Of a stretch of DNA of 64,000 bases, positions 29,611-40,129 are shown one piece after another. The notes under the pieces were generated by a model. The model ran no database searches. It saw only the letters and a list, made by a program, of their open reading frames with translations, and was not told the origin of the DNA. This DNA is from Pithys albifrons albifrons. Taxonomy: Eukaryota; Chordata; Aves; Passeriformes; Thamnophilidae. Location of the stretch: positions 5,655,738-5,719,737 of the forward strand of contig NC_092486.1 of assembly GCF_047495875.1 (NCBI RefSeq), in the 5' to 3' direction. A program made the position numbers and the translations under genes. The first letter of the stretch is position 1. Every line of letters starts with the position of its first letter.

Positions 29611-30635
29611 TTGGTGGGGGAGAAAAAGTCATGAAAGATCCCAAACTGTCCCAAGGAAGGGCCCCGGTGGGGGGTTGACAGAGAGCTCAAACCCTTTGGG
29701 TGAAGGGGTGGGGGATGAAACAATCACCATCCTGATGCCCTTCCTGGTTAATCTCTGCCTGGGGCTGGAACCAAGAGCTGCATCTTCGCTTGGAGGTGAG
29801 AAGAGCCAGCAGGGACTTGAGTCTCAGGTGTCAAATGATGTTCATTCTCCTGGATCAGCCTAAATTGAGTCCCCAGAACCCAAGAGTTCTGTCTGGGGAG
29901 GAAGAGCAGAGTGTTGTTTACCTGTTCTGGTGAAATTGCTTCCTCTTATCCTGGTGAAAATATGGATTTTTTTCCCTGAAGGGTATGGGAACTATTTCCA
30001 TCAATTCAGGGTATTGGCTCGTGGCCTCTGTGCTTTAAAGAGAAAAAAACCAACTTTGTCCTTTTTTTGTCTCTATCTGAAAAAAATCAGCTTTGTTGCC
30101 CCCAGTGCAGAAAAGTCACCAAAAGGATTAACCAATAATAAATGTTGTGCTTCAGCCCACACAGGTTTTGTGCCAGGGGGAATGTTCATCCCTTGGGCAC
30201 CAGCCCAGAGTAGTCCCTGAGCTCCCAAGGAAGAGGAAGATTTTCTGTTCCCAGATAAAATCAGGAGTTGGGGGGAGCCCGAGCACTGTGAGGGGCCGCC
30301 TGGTTGGTCCAACAGCAGGAGGAACCCCGGGCTGTGGCCCAGGAAACCAAGTCCCTTCCCAGGTCCCAAGGGAAGGCTGTCAACAGATCAGTCAGTCCCA
30401 GCAACCATCACACCCCCAGGGGGTCCTGGGGAGGAATGAAGTGTTTGGGGAGGAGGATGAGGGAGTGCAGGGGGATGGAAGTGCTGGGAGCTCAGAAAGG
30501 AAAGGGGGTCAATTTACACCAAAAGATTCACAAATCAGAGAACATGAGGAGTTTTTACAGCTGAGGAGGCACTGACAGAGCTGCTGCTTCTCAGGCTGTG
30601 GGATCTCTGCTGACAGACCTCCCATGGCAGCTGAA
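29611..30635. other. Unannotated non-coding stretch
   Basis: About 1 kb without recognised gene or repeat. A 142-codon plus frame at 30147-30575 is overlapped by others and shows no domain. Confidence 0.45.
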
Positions 30636-30680
30636 ACCCCCAAATGAAGTAAAACAAACCCCCAAATTAAGTAAAACAAA
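30636..30680. repeat. 22-bp tandem duplication
   Basis: Two copies of CCCCCAAATGAAGTAAAAC / CCCCCAAATTAAGTAAAAC followed by AAA. Two copies only, one mismatch. Confidence 0.85.
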
Positions 30681-31706
30681 AGCCAGTGCCTGAAGACCCT
30701 GTTACATCAGTTTAGCCAAGGGAGATGTGATTTTGGAGAGCAATCAAGTCCTCACACAGTGAGGAGGGAAATGGCAAATTCCCCATCACTTGGAGTCCTA
30801 AATCAAGGCTTGATTCCTTCCTAAAACACATTTGAGAGCTCCCTGAGATGTTCAGTCTGAGAAGACAAATGCTGGGCAGGGAAGGCTCTCCAGCCCCTGT
30901 TTCCAGGGATGCAGAAGCTGATTATCCAGATGATTCCTGAATAAAGGGCAGAATAACAAGAACAAGTTCAGATAAGAGGCTTCTCCCTGGAATTTGAACT
31001 TCATGTCTCGAGGGAAAGGACATTATTCAAAATCCATGAACACACCATGAGCTTGGAGGGCAGGAAAAATAAGATGCCAATGCCAATCCTTCAGCCTCTG
31101 ACTCCTCTTCAATTTGAAAAGCATGTGAGCTGAGGGCCTTTGTTAAAGGCTTCTGAAGCTCTCAGGAGCACACACTTCAATAAAAGGCTTTGGGATGTTG
31201 CAAAGAAGGAACCTCAGGCTCCCCAGTGAGGGTGGAGGCAGCAAACCCCATAAACCCCTCAGCAATTACCACACCAGGAAGAAATTATTTTAATGGGGAG
31301 TTTTTATAAAGAAAAGCATCCTGTGTACTTATTATTTTGCCTGGTTTCCAAGTGCCACTTACTGCCCAGCAATGTCCTGGCTGTCAACACAGATCCCCAG
31401 AAATCCTCATTAGCTCTGCTGAGGGAGGGTTTGGAGAAGGTCAAATAATGGGCCATGACAATGCAATGATGTTTCCTGCTAGAAAGGTCACTTTTACTCA
31501 TCATGCTAATTATCTTGACAGGGCTGCATTCACTTCCACGGGCTTCAAAGCAGAACTTCTGCAGTGCCTTGGCCTGGGAGATTCCAGCACTGCTTTCCCC
31601 TCCTTCTCCTCCTGCCACATCCTGCTGAGGGCAGAGGAACACCAGGAACAGCCTCCTGAGGGAAGGACCAACCCACCCCCGGGAGCATTGCCATGGAATG
31701 TAAGGG
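30681..31706. other. Unannotated non-coding stretch
   Basis: About 1 kb of mixed composition, no gene or repeat recognised. The plus frame 31337-31744 has no identifiable domain. Confidence 0.45.
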
Positions 31707-31983
31707 GAGGGTCCCTGGAGAAGAGAAGGCTCTGGGAGAGCTGAGAGCCCCTTCCAGTGCCTGAAGGAACCCCAAGGGCTGGGGAGGGACTTGGGATGGA
31801 GGGACAGGACACAGGGAATGGCTTCCCACTGCCAGAGGGCAGGGATAGATGGGATACTGGGAGGGAATTCCTGGCTGTGAGTGCAGGGAGGGGCTGGGAT
31901 GGAATTCCCAGAGAAGCTGTGGCTGCCCCTGGATCCCTGGAAGTGTCCAAGGCCAGGCTGGATGGGGCTTGGAGCAACCTGGA
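31707..31983 (+). mobile_element. CR1 LINE fragment lacking its 3-prime tail
   Basis: GGAGGGTCCCTGGAGAAGAG, GCCCCTTCCAGTGCCTGAAG, AGGACACAGGGAATGGCTTC, CCACTGCCAGAGGGCAGGGA, GGGATGGAATTCCCAGAGAA, GCTGTGGCTGCCCCTGGATC and GGATGGGGCTTGGAGCAACC. It stops at CTGGACTTTC, so the last 90 bases are absent. It shares its first 150 bases with the copy at 28445. Confidence 0.94.
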
Positions 31984-32141
31984 CTTTCAGGTTACTCTGG
32001 AGCAGATTTTTGTTCTGCTTTTGTGTCCTAAAATCACCCCCTGGCTCCAGCCCAGGCCCCTCCTGCCTGGATGGGCTGAGCTGCACCTGCAGCTGCCAGA
32101 AGGACCAAGCCCTGTTTTTGGGGGCAGAACAGGGGTTTGGT
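31984..32141. other. Spacer between CR1 fragments
   Basis: Nothing recognised. Confidence 0.45.
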
Positions 32142-32215
32142 CCATGATTTCATGGACTATTGAGGTTGGAGGAGACCTCCAAGGCCATGGAGGGCACCCA
32201 TTAACCCAGGGGGGT
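32142..32215 (-). mobile_element. Short CR1 remnant, second subfamily
   Basis: CATGATTTCATGGACTATTG, AGGTTGGAGGAGACCTCCAA, GGCCATGG and CACCCATTAACCCAG follow the order of the GGTTGGAAAAGACCTCCAAG type of CR1 end. Minus orientation, about 75 bases. Confidence 0.75.
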
Positions 32216-32510
32216 CACCCAGACCAGTCACTGCACATCACCTGGAAATTCTGAGGTTCAATGTTGCTTGTGAAGTGCTCCAAGGCCACAGATGGGATGG
32301 AAAGTGTTACTAAGGAGTCTGTAACCACCTCTCAGGCAATCAACCTTTGCTCTCTCAATGGGAAGTTGACTTGCCCTTATTAAAGCTCAAACAATTCACC
32401 TGCAATGTGTGGACAGAGGGAAAAAGGGCTGCAAAGAGCTGCTGATTTATAAAGTATAAACATGAGCACCCAAACACTGGCCCTGCTCCCAGAGCACCCT
32501 CCACCCTGCC
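32216..32510. other. Unannotated non-coding stretch
   Basis: Nothing recognised. Confidence 0.45.
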
Positions 32511-32560
32511 AGGAGATCCAGGAGATCCAGGAGATCCGGGAGATCCAGGAGATCCAGGAG
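32511..32560. repeat. 9-bp tandem repeat, 5 to 6 copies
   Basis: Unit AGGAGATCC repeated, with one CGGGAGATCC variant. The minus frame reads a three-residue Ile-Ser-Trp repeat. Confidence 0.92.
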
Positions 32561-33039
32561 CAAAGCCCTGGCAGAGCCCTCAGGGCAGGGCTGCACACTC
32601 AGGGGAAGGTTGGTTGGAGCCTCCCTGGCCCCACAGCGTGAGGCAAAGAGATAAAATGGGTGTTTCTGTGGCTCCCACCAACCATGTGAACCCAAGGGCT
32701 GATCTGCTCCACTCCACAGCCCACAGAGCAGCCTCTGCTGAAAGGACAACCCTCCCAGGGCCTGGGCACTCACCTGCCAGAACATTTCATCCCTTCTGTT
32801 TCCCAGGAGGATTCAGGAGCTCCACACACCTTCCCGTGGGGAGAAGAAACCCTGCAATGATGAAATGCATCTCTGAGGCTCAGCTAAAGCAGGGGAAGTA
32901 TTGAACTGGTTCAAACTGTGATGGATTTATCCCCGAGTTCTGCTGAGCTGCTGCTTCCCCTGAGTCTGCAGGAGAGAGGATTGGCCGAGGAAGAGCCTGG
33001 AAATGCTCCAAACCAGCACAGGGCACACACAAAGTTCAC
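32561..33039. other. Unannotated non-coding stretch
   Basis: Nothing recognised. Confidence 0.45.
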
Positions 33040-33200
33040 TGATTTGTTGCTGAGCCTCTGCTTTTATGTTTCAAGTTGATTAGTAGCAAAAATTAACATT
33101 TCATTACAGCCTCTGACAGGAGACAGGACCCTTTCATTAAACACAGAGTACGTAATTAGCGCTAATAATTATACCTGGGGGTTCTTTGTGCACAGTTCAC
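33040..33200. promoter_or_regulatory. Candidate homeodomain-bound enhancer core
   Basis: Repeat-free AT-rich block: TTGATTAGTAGCAAAAATTA, ACATTTCATTACAGCCTCTG, CCTTTCATTAAACACAG, then GTAATTAGCGCTAATAATTA. At least five TAAT/ATTA cores occur within 130 bases, including the palindrome at 33155-33166. Enhancer function is inferred from motif density; no conservation data are available. Confidence 0.4.
33155..33166. promoter_or_regulatory. Palindromic site ATTAGCGCTAAT
   Basis: Perfect 12-base palindrome: inverted ATTAG/CTAAT half-sites separated by CG. A one-base variant, ATTAGCACTAAT, occurs at 50517-50528. The geometry suits a cooperative homeodomain dimer; this is inference. Confidence 0.4.
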
Positions 33201-33610
33201 TGCACTGGAGATGGAACAGAGAAGCACCATTTGCCCCATTGTTGGGAGCTCAAAGACACCAATGCACTAAAAATCACATTTGCTTTTTCCAACCAGGACT
33301 AAACTCCATTTTTTAACCTTTAAACATTCACAGCAATGAAAAGAATAATCCCTGTCCCAAATCCCTGACAGTTCAGGTCTGAGCCTCGTGGATTTGATGC
33401 CCTTAAGCAGCTCCTTTAGGTCAGAAGGTTTTTCTTCAACCATTCTCTGATAATGATAAGATTTATTAGAGTGAACTCAAAGCAGCAGAAGGCTCTGCAT
33501 TCCCAGGGGTCTGAATGAACCCAGAGGAAAAATGTCCTGCCTTTTCCTCACCAGGGGCTGGTTTATTGCTCAGGATTGCTCAGACCCCTCCTGAGCAGCA
33601 CCCACAGGAC
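33201..33610. other. Unannotated non-coding stretch
   Basis: Moderately AT-rich, nothing recognised. Confidence 0.45.
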
Positions 33611-33730
33611 CCCTGGCCGTGCCCAAGGCCAGGCTGGAGCCACCTGCTCGAGTGGAAGGTCCCTGCCCATGGCAGGAGTGGCACTGCAGGATTTTAAGGT
33701 CCTTCCCAACCCAAACCATTCTGGGATCAC
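33611..33730 (+). mobile_element. CR1 LINE 3-prime end
   Basis: CCCCTGGCCGTGCCCAAGGC, CAGGCTGGAGCCACCTG, CCCTGCCCATGGCAGGAGTG, GCACTGCAGGATTTTAAGG and TCCTTCCCAACCCAAACCAT followed by TCTGGGATCAC. Sense orientation, about 120 bases. Confidence 0.92.
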
Positions 33731-33795
33731 TTAAAGCAGGAGTTTAAACAGGAAAATCCAGTAATGTTTCTGCTGAAACCCAAGCTCTCCTCACC

Positions 33796-33848
33796 AGAAG
33801 GTCGGACTCGATGTTCTTGGAGTTCTTTTCCATCATTCATGACACTCA
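33796..33848 (+). mobile_element. Short CR1 3-prime end, second subfamily
   Basis: AGAAGGTCGGACTCGATGTT, CTTGGAGTTCTTTTCCATC and ATTCATGACACTC match the GGTTGGACTCGATGATCTTGG-type sense end with a few substitutions. Confidence 0.78.
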
Positions 33849-34584
33849 GGATGTCTTTGCACCCCAGGAGGGAACAGCTGATGGGGAAGGGGCTGGGGCT
33901 GATGTTTGGAAGCCTCACTGAGTACATTGATTGGCTCAGTGTCTTCCCCTTGACACAACTCGGGGCAGAGGCAAACCAGGAGCTGCTGAGCTCCCTGAGG
34001 CTTCCCAGGGGTTGGCAAAGACAGGGAGAGCAGCCTTGGAAAATGGAAATCTCTGTCCAAGTGCTGTTTCTATCTTGCTGCTAACTCAGGTTTGTCCCAA
34101 GGCACAGCTCAAAGGGAGCAAGATCCTCCCCCAGCTGAGGGACAACTTCTCAGCAGCTTTTCAGAACAAACCTGCAGTGGAAAGGAGAGAAAACCAACAG
34201 AAAAAGCAGCTGCAAGAACAGCAGAGATTCCTGAAGGGAACATTGTAGTACCCAAATCCGCTCACTTTTCCCTCAGTAACAGAATCCCTAAAGACTTAAA
34301 AGATTTAATTCTGTTCCCATGTTTGGGCTCCCCTTCTTCTGAGTCAGGGAAATGTGAAGCCCAGGAGATGCTGCACAATCCTGCTCAGGCTGGTGGAACT
34401 GGGGCAGGGACACTGTCCCAGTCCTCAGGAGCTCACTGGATTATCCTGAGCTGTGTTTTATAATTCCAGGGCTCAGAGATGTTATTAAATCACACAATGT
34501 GCTCTGGTTGCTTTTATTAAATCAGTCACACAGAAATTCCCCTCACAGGCCAAGGCCCCGGAATGAGAGGCCTTAAAACAACCA
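33849..34584. other. Unannotated non-coding stretch
   Basis: Nothing recognised. Some AT-rich sequence at 34270-34320 and 34480-34530. Confidence 0.45.
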
Positions 34585-34732
34585 GGAAACCATGGAATGG
34601 GTTGGGTGGGAAGGGACCTGAAAACTCATCCCATCCCACCCCCTGTCTGGGCAGGGTCACCTTCCCCCAGCCCAGGGTGCTCCAAGCCCCTCCAGCCTGG
34701 CCTTGGGCACCTCCAGGGCTGGGGCAGCCACA
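34585..34732 (-). mobile_element. CR1 LINE 3-prime fragment
   Basis: GGAAACCATGGAATGGGTTG, GGTGGGAAGGGACCTGAAAA, CCTGTCTGGGCAGGGTCACC, TTCCCCCAGCCCAGGGTGCT, CCAGCCTGGCCTTGGGCACC and TCCAGGGCTGGGGCAGCC. Minus orientation. A long CCCT microsatellite starts 50 bases downstream. Confidence 0.94.
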
Positions 34733-34782
34733 CCCTGAGGACTCTCTTGCTTGGCCACATCAGTCCAACCTTCCCTGGTTCT

Positions 34783-34895
34783 CTCCCTCCCTCCCTCCCT
34801 CCCTCCCTCCCTCCCTCCCTCCCTCCCTCCCTCCCTCCCTCCCTCCCTCCCTCCCTCCCTCCCTCCCTCCCTCCCTCCCTCCCTCCCTCCCTCCC
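34783..34895. repeat. CCCT tetranucleotide microsatellite, about 28 units
   Basis: Uninterrupted CTCCCTCCCTCCCTCCCTCC for about 112 bases. The plus strand is pure pyrimidine, and the minus strand is GGGA repeated, a G-quadruplex and triplex-prone pattern. Open frames through it (Leu-Pro-Pro-Ser, and Gly-Arg-Glu-Gly on the minus strand) are artefacts. Confidence 0.99.
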
Positions 34896-36213
34896 AGGGG
34901 GCTCCTCTCTGCACTCAGCAGCTTGTCCTCACTTCACCACCAGCCCTCCCACACTGTGCCATGTCCTGCACTGTCCGTGAGAGGTTCTGGACCTTATTTA
35001 CAGCCATTACTCCAAAGCTTCCCCCAGGACACAATTAAAGCTCCTCACCAGGGTTTTTATTGCTCTCAGCACTCCATTTGGGAGATTTTCAGAAACTATT
35101 TATTTTTCACAGCATCTCTAAGAGATAAAAGATGAAATGTCCACATGACAAACAGCAAACTGAGGGCAGGAGAGTCTTAGTGGTCAAGGGAGAGCACTAA
35201 GCTGAGGTGTTTCATTTCCAGTGCCCAGAATGGGATCAGACAGGAGCAGAGGCTGTGCCAGGGTTTGCCATCCCCTCCCAGCACAGCTCACACTGCTCAG
35301 CACTGAGGGTTGGAGGGCTGGAATCCTTGGGAGTGTCTGAAGGAAACCGAATCCACCAGGAGGGGAATCTCCTGGAACATCCCTCAGCCCCACCAGAACA
35401 TTCCCTGCCAGGCACAGCAACTCCCCAAAGCAATTTATTTCAATCAGTGAGGCCACTGCTGTAAGAGGAAATTTATCCCTGTAAAGAGATCCAAGACGAC
35501 TCCTACAAGCAATTTAGAGCCCATTTGGAGGCTCTAAAGGCTGCCTGGAAGCACGTGATGACACCTGAGACAGTGAATTCCATCTTGTGTGCTCTATTAT
35601 TCTATTTCCTATTGAATGCCATCATGTTTCCTGTTGTCTTTCCACACAAAATGGGAATTCGCTGAAAGAGCTGCTAATTTTAGGGCCCCACCTGCCCAGA
35701 AGGAAAGGGCTGAGATGAAGAGGTTCAGTCTCTGCTTCTCCAGGTCTCAGAGCAGGTTCCAGGGAGAACAGAGCTCTGAAATGTTCAGCTCTGCCCCTTC
35801 ACCCCTTCCACAGGTGCTGCCCAAGCCCAGCCCAGCAGCCCCAGGGGAGGAGGGAAAGCCCTTTTTGTGCCCTGAGAACCAGCCTGAAGGCCCAGGGCAC
35901 ATTGCCAGGGCAGAAGAGCCTCTGCCAGGGCTGTCCAGAACCCCCTGCCCACCCCCAGGACCTGCCCCCTCCTCCCTGCCCTCTGCCTCAGCCTCCTCCA
36001 GCCTCTGCCACTCCTTTTATTGCCACCAAGTTGGCCTGAGGTGGGGCTGAAATGCCAATTCTGTTTTTCACTTCTCCTCCCCTGTCCCTCCAGTTGTCCT
36101 GCTCTGCCCCCACCACCTCCACCTGCTCCCACCACTTTCCTCTTTCAGCAGCTCTGCTGAGGAACACAACTGTTTGTTCCAGGTTTGAGAGCCAAAAGCT
36201 CTTAATCATTTGT
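34896..36213. other. Unannotated non-coding stretch
   Basis: About 1.3 kb. AT-rich at 35085-35150 and 35450-35640. The part at 35800-36010 is pyrimidine- and Pro/Ser-codon-rich without coding signals. Confidence 0.45.
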
Positions 36214-36249
36214 GGGGGAGGAGGGAGGGAGGGAGGGAGGGAGGGAGGG
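36214..36249. repeat. GGGA tetranucleotide repeat, about 8 units
   Basis: GGGGGAGGAGGGAGGGAGGG continuing to about 36249. The same motif as the minus strand of the CCCT microsatellite 1.4 kb upstream. Confidence 0.93.
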
Positions 36250-38395
36250 GCAGGTTTGGCAGTTTGGGGGGCAACTTGTTCAGTTTTCAGGCTCAGCAGC
36301 AGCATCTCCCCCACCTGCTCCTCCTGCACAGGCTCTGGCACCAGGGACCACTGTCCTCTTCACCCTCAGGGAACTTCCCAGCCCTTTCCCAGCCCCACAA
36401 TGTCCCTTCTGGGGATTTCCTCAGCATTTGAAGCCTTCTAAGGCCACAGAGGTTGGGTTCAAGAGGTAAGTGAGTCTAAGCCACAGCCTGGCAATGAGCC
36501 CAGGGCAGCTCCTGTGGTGGCAGAGGTGGCTTTGCTGTCCAGTGCCACGAGGCAGAAGGGACAACACTCCGGGACACAACAATACAAAGGGGTTTTAAAG
36601 AGAACTCATTTGATTTCCAAACGAGCAGAGGTGTGAGCAAATGCCAGAGCCCAGAGCTGAGTGCTCTGAGGGACCCTCAGGGCGAGGTGTCCTTCAGGGA
36701 GAGCCCAAAGTCTTTGATTGCTGCCCATATTTGATCAAATGAAGTTATTGATCCTCAGCAGGAAAGTTCAGTCCTGGCTATTGGGGCTGCAGGAGAGAGA
36801 CAATAAACCCCCTGGTCCTTTGGATCTCTGCTGAGGCATTTATTTCATCTTGGCATTTGTTAAATGGATGACTGGATTGCTTCAGATGAGAAAAGGGGTT
36901 TAAAAGCTTGCTGGGAAAGCAAAGCTCCCATAAAAAATCCAACCTTTGCATTTGTTCACTTCTCCATTCTCTGCTGTTCATTAACTGCCCTGCCCAGTGC
37001 CCAGCCAGGTGTTCTTATTATCAGGCCCATTTTAAGCAGGACGGGGAGACCTAAATGGGTTTCTAAATAGATATTTTTGGCTTCATTCTCACAAGTGGTT
37101 TCCACAAGGGTTTATCTGCCTGGGCACCTTTGCAGTCCATCACTCCTTGGGTGGGACACTGGGCAGGAATCCCTCCCTGGCAGGGGCAGAGCTCCCCAGC
37201 CAGGGCTGGGTGGCACCTCAGCAGGGTGGGCACACTGAGGGCAGCAGTTCAGCCACTGGGCAGCACCAGGATGGGCACTGGGGGGAACAGAGCACATTCC
37301 CTTCCTAACCCACCTGAGTGGCAAAGAACATTTGCCTGAAGGAGCTGATTGTTGTTAACTACAGGAGGAAATGCAGTGCCTGAGTCATTGCACTGGAAGA
37401 TAAGGACAGTGCCACCATCTCAGAGCTGGGGGGTTAGTTCAGTTCCCACAGGAATTCCTGAGGCATTGACAGAGTGATAAATTAATGACTGACAATCCAG
37501 GCAGGGAAAAAATCTCGACATTGAACCATCATCAGTCTATTTAGCAGGAAAACCAGGCTGGCCACTGAGGCTGCTGCCCAGAATAGGAAGGAGCACTGGG
37601 GAGCTCTGAGCAGGGACAGCTGGAACAGCATCACCTCCTGCTTCCAAATCAGCCTTTCCAGTGGCTCTGGGAGATTTCTGAGGCCTTTGCTCTCCCAACA
37701 TGGTCTCAGGGAGGAAAAGCCCCCCCAAAGCTCAGGAGCTGCCAGAGCCTGTCCCTGTCCTGCTGCAGGGACACACCAGACCTTCCATCCACACACCCCT
37801 CCTGGTGCTCCCCATGGGCACAACGGGATCAAAGGCTGCAAAAAACTGCCCAAACCAAGCAGCAGCTGCAGAAGGAGAATAAAGGAGAGCATGTTCTTAA
37901 GGGCCACCGAATTCCCCACTCCACAAGGGTTTGGGCTCCACAGTTGTGTCCCCAGGCTCTGCCCCAAGTGTTTCATGTCCTGGCTCCATCCTCCAAAACA
38001 AGGTGGAATATATTAAAATATAGTGAAGAGAATCCACACTCCTCTCAAAAATAATAACATCAAAAACCCATCCAAGGAGGCCTTCAAAACTTGGGAACTA
38101 GACAGAAAATAAAGTAGTATGAGATTATTTAGGGGAGAACAGAGAGAATTCTATAAATACCTTAGAGAAGAATTTCAAAACTGCTTCTGTACCAGCAGAG
38201 TCTAAAAAAGAACCTTGTCTTACACTCCAAATTCTTCCTGACAAGTGACTGGATCCCCAAACTTTTCTCCTGGTTTTCAGCACTGAAGCAAAAGGGAAAA
38301 TGAAGTTTCTGGGAGAAGGTTTTAAATCAGGAGTGAAATGTATAAGATTTTTGGTTCAGCCACGACCTGACCTTTCTCTGTTCCTGCTCCCATTA
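36250..38395. other. Unannotated non-coding stretch with a good donor-like site
   Basis: About 2.1 kb, no gene. GAGGTAAGTGAG at about 36463-36474 matches the 5-prime splice consensus well, but no acceptor or coding frame supports an exon; a match this good is expected by chance in tens of kilobases. AT-rich stretches lie at 36835-36960 and 37990-38210. Confidence 0.4.
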
Positions 38396-38553
38396 GGTGG
38401 GATGTTGGGAAGGAATTGCTCCCTGTCAGGGTGGGCAGGGCTGGGATGGAATTCCCAGAGCAGCTGTGGCTGCTCCAGCCCTGGCAGTGCCCAAGGCCAG
38501 GCTGGACAGGGCTTGGGGCAGCCTGGGCTGGTGGGAGTTGCCCCTGCCCATGC
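38396..38553 (+). mobile_element. CR1 LINE fragment lacking its 3-prime tail
   Basis: GGTGGGATGTTGGGAAGGAA, TTGCTCCCTGTCAGGGTGGG, GCTGGGATGGAATTCCCAGA, GCAGCTGTGGCTGCTCC, CCAAGGCCAGGCTGGACAGG and CAGCCTGGGCTGGTGGGAG. It stops after TGCCCCTGCCCATG. The bases directly upstream form a strong 3-prime splice-site-like sequence (see findings). Confidence 0.93.
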
Positions 38554-38829
38554 ACTTGCCCTCAGGTTTGAGCTCCCCAGAGAACAGGCAGAATTCCAGC
38601 AGGAAGGGAGGGCTGGAATGGGTTGGGGCTCAAATACCCAACTTCAGGCATTCAGCCAGTGGCAAACCCAAACAACCCTGTTGGAACAGCCCAGAGGTCC
38701 TGGAGTTGGCCAAACCCAAGGAATATTCCCAAGCCTCCCATCTTTAGGACCTTTCCTTTTGCCATATTACTCCAATCTCACAACAATGAGTTTTTTACTC
38801 CATCAAACCTCTTGTAGCAATTGCTGAAG
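38554..38829. other. Spacer
   Basis: Nothing recognised. Confidence 0.4.
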
Positions 38830-39120
38830 TTGTGAAATATTGAGAAAATTAACCCAAAGTTACAGGGAAAAAATCAAGGTTCAAATAAACGCTGAGCAAC
38901 TTTTAATATTTGCTGTAATAGGATTTGGTGCAGTAATTTATAATTTTTGTAGGAGCAGCAGAGAAGATTAATGTTGGTGGTTATTATATGCAATAATTAC
39001 AGGCCTTTTCAGGGCTGCCTGGCTGCAGGGCCTGTTTGCACTGAAGATAATGATGGGACAAATTTAATTTGCCCATTCCCTTAGTTGGGCAGCTGCTGGA
39101 GATAAACACAGACCTCATCC
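38830..39120. promoter_or_regulatory. AT-rich candidate conserved non-coding element
   Basis: ACTTTTAATATTTGCTGTAA, TAGGATTTGGTGCAGTAATT, TATAATTTTTGTAGGAGC, GAAGATTAATGTTGGTGG, TATATGCAATAATTACAGG and AAATTTAATTTGCCC. The TATGCAATAATTAC part resembles a POU plus homeodomain composite, similar to the site at 41053. Function inferred. Confidence 0.35.
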
Positions 39121-39488
39121 CCAAGGGCTTGGTCCTTCTCACTGGCTGGGAAGTGCCACAACCCTCATCAAACCCGAGTGTTCATCCAGGGCTGAAACAA
39201 CTGAGGTAATTGAGGCACTTGCACAACTCCAGCATTACTTTGGTACCTTCCCCTGGGTATTTCAGCCTGGAAATGCCCTTTCTGACACACAGGGAAGCTG
39301 CTCACTCCTAAAGGCAAACAGGAGGCCCCAGCCCTGGTGGCCAAGTCTTCCTGGAGCCCCAGTGGCTGCCACAGCACCAGGAGAAGCCCTGAGAGGGGAA
39401 ACACAACCACTGACGTGTCCCTGATGGGCCCCCATTCCACATCTGGATTCGTGGCCATGTCACAGCCTTCCCATCCCTGCAGAAGGAA
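39121..39488. other. Unannotated non-coding stretch
   Basis: Nothing recognised. The minus-strand frame that runs through the 51-bp array ends here at 39168. Confidence 0.4.
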
Positions 39489-39910
39489 ACACCCCAGGCT
39501 GGGCTGCCCCTCAGCTGCAGGACCCTCCTGATGCCACCAAACACCCCAGGCTGGGCTGCCCCTCAGTGCAGGACCCTCCTGATGCCACCAAACACCCCAG
39601 GCTGGGCTGCCCCTCAGTGCAGGACCCTCCTGATGCCACCAAACACCCCAGGCTGGGCTGCCCCTCAGTGCAGGACCCTCCTGGTGCCACCAAACACTCC
39701 AGGCTGGGCTGCCCCTCAGTGCAGGACCCTCCTGATGCCACCAAACACCCCAGGCTGGGCTGCCCCTCAGTGCAGGACCCTCCTGATGCCACCAAACACC
39801 CCAGGCTGGGCTGCCCCTCAGTGCAGGACCCTCCTGATGCCACCAAACACCCCAGGCTGGGCTGCCCCTCAGTGCAGGACCCTTCTGATGCCACCAAACA
39901 CCCCAGGCTT
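39489..39910. repeat. 51-bp minisatellite, about 8 copies
   Basis: Unit contains CACCCCAGGCTGGGCTGCCC, CTCAGTGCAGGACCCTCCTG and ATGCCACCAAA. The first copy has one extra base (CAGCTGCAG) and is 52 bases. Because 51 is a multiple of three, each frame repeats a fixed 17-residue peptide. The minus frame 39168-40148 reads AWGVWWHQEGPALRGSP repeatedly, and plus frames 39531-40241 and 39566-40153 are also open. Being open on both strands with no other coding evidence, it is most simply a minisatellite. Confidence 0.96.
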
Positions 39911-39989
39911 TGCTCCAGAGCAGGGGCTGCATTCCCAGCAGTGTGTGCTCCATTCCAGCCCATTCCCTGGGGGTTCCTGTTTGGTTGCA
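39911..39989. other. Left copy of a flanking duplication
   Basis: CCATTCCAGCCCATTCCCTG followed by GGGGTTCCTGTT at about 39952-39985 recurs at about 40024-40055 on the other side of the pentanucleotide repeat. Confidence 0.7.
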
Positions 39990-40033
39990 CCATTCCATTC
40001 CATTCCATTCCATTCCATTCCATTCCATTCCAG
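39990..40033. repeat. ATTCC pentanucleotide repeat, about 8 units
   Basis: CCATTCCATTCCATTCCATT continuing. The opposite strand is GGAAT repeated, the same pentamer that makes up human satellites II and III. Flanked on both sides by a duplicated segment of about 32 bases. Confidence 0.95.
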
Positions 40034-40129
40034 CCCATTCCCTGGGGGTTCCTGTTGGTTGTTGGCTCTCAGGGCCACAGCCCAGCAGAGAAGGAGCTGC
40101 CCCAGCCTCTCCCTTCTGAAGACCCTTCT
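40034..40129. other. Spacer including the right flanking duplication
   Basis: Starts with GCCCATTCCCTGGGGGTTCC, the second copy of the flank. Otherwise nothing is recognised. Confidence 0.5.

Noticed and set aside
34657..35135. Leu-Pro-Pro-Ser repeat protein of 190 codons
   Set aside because: Its core is the CCCT microsatellite and its left end is CR1 sequence.
36463..36474. Strong 5-prime splice site GAGGTAAGTGAG
   Set aside because: No upstream acceptor or coding exon; about one such match is expected by chance in a window of this size.
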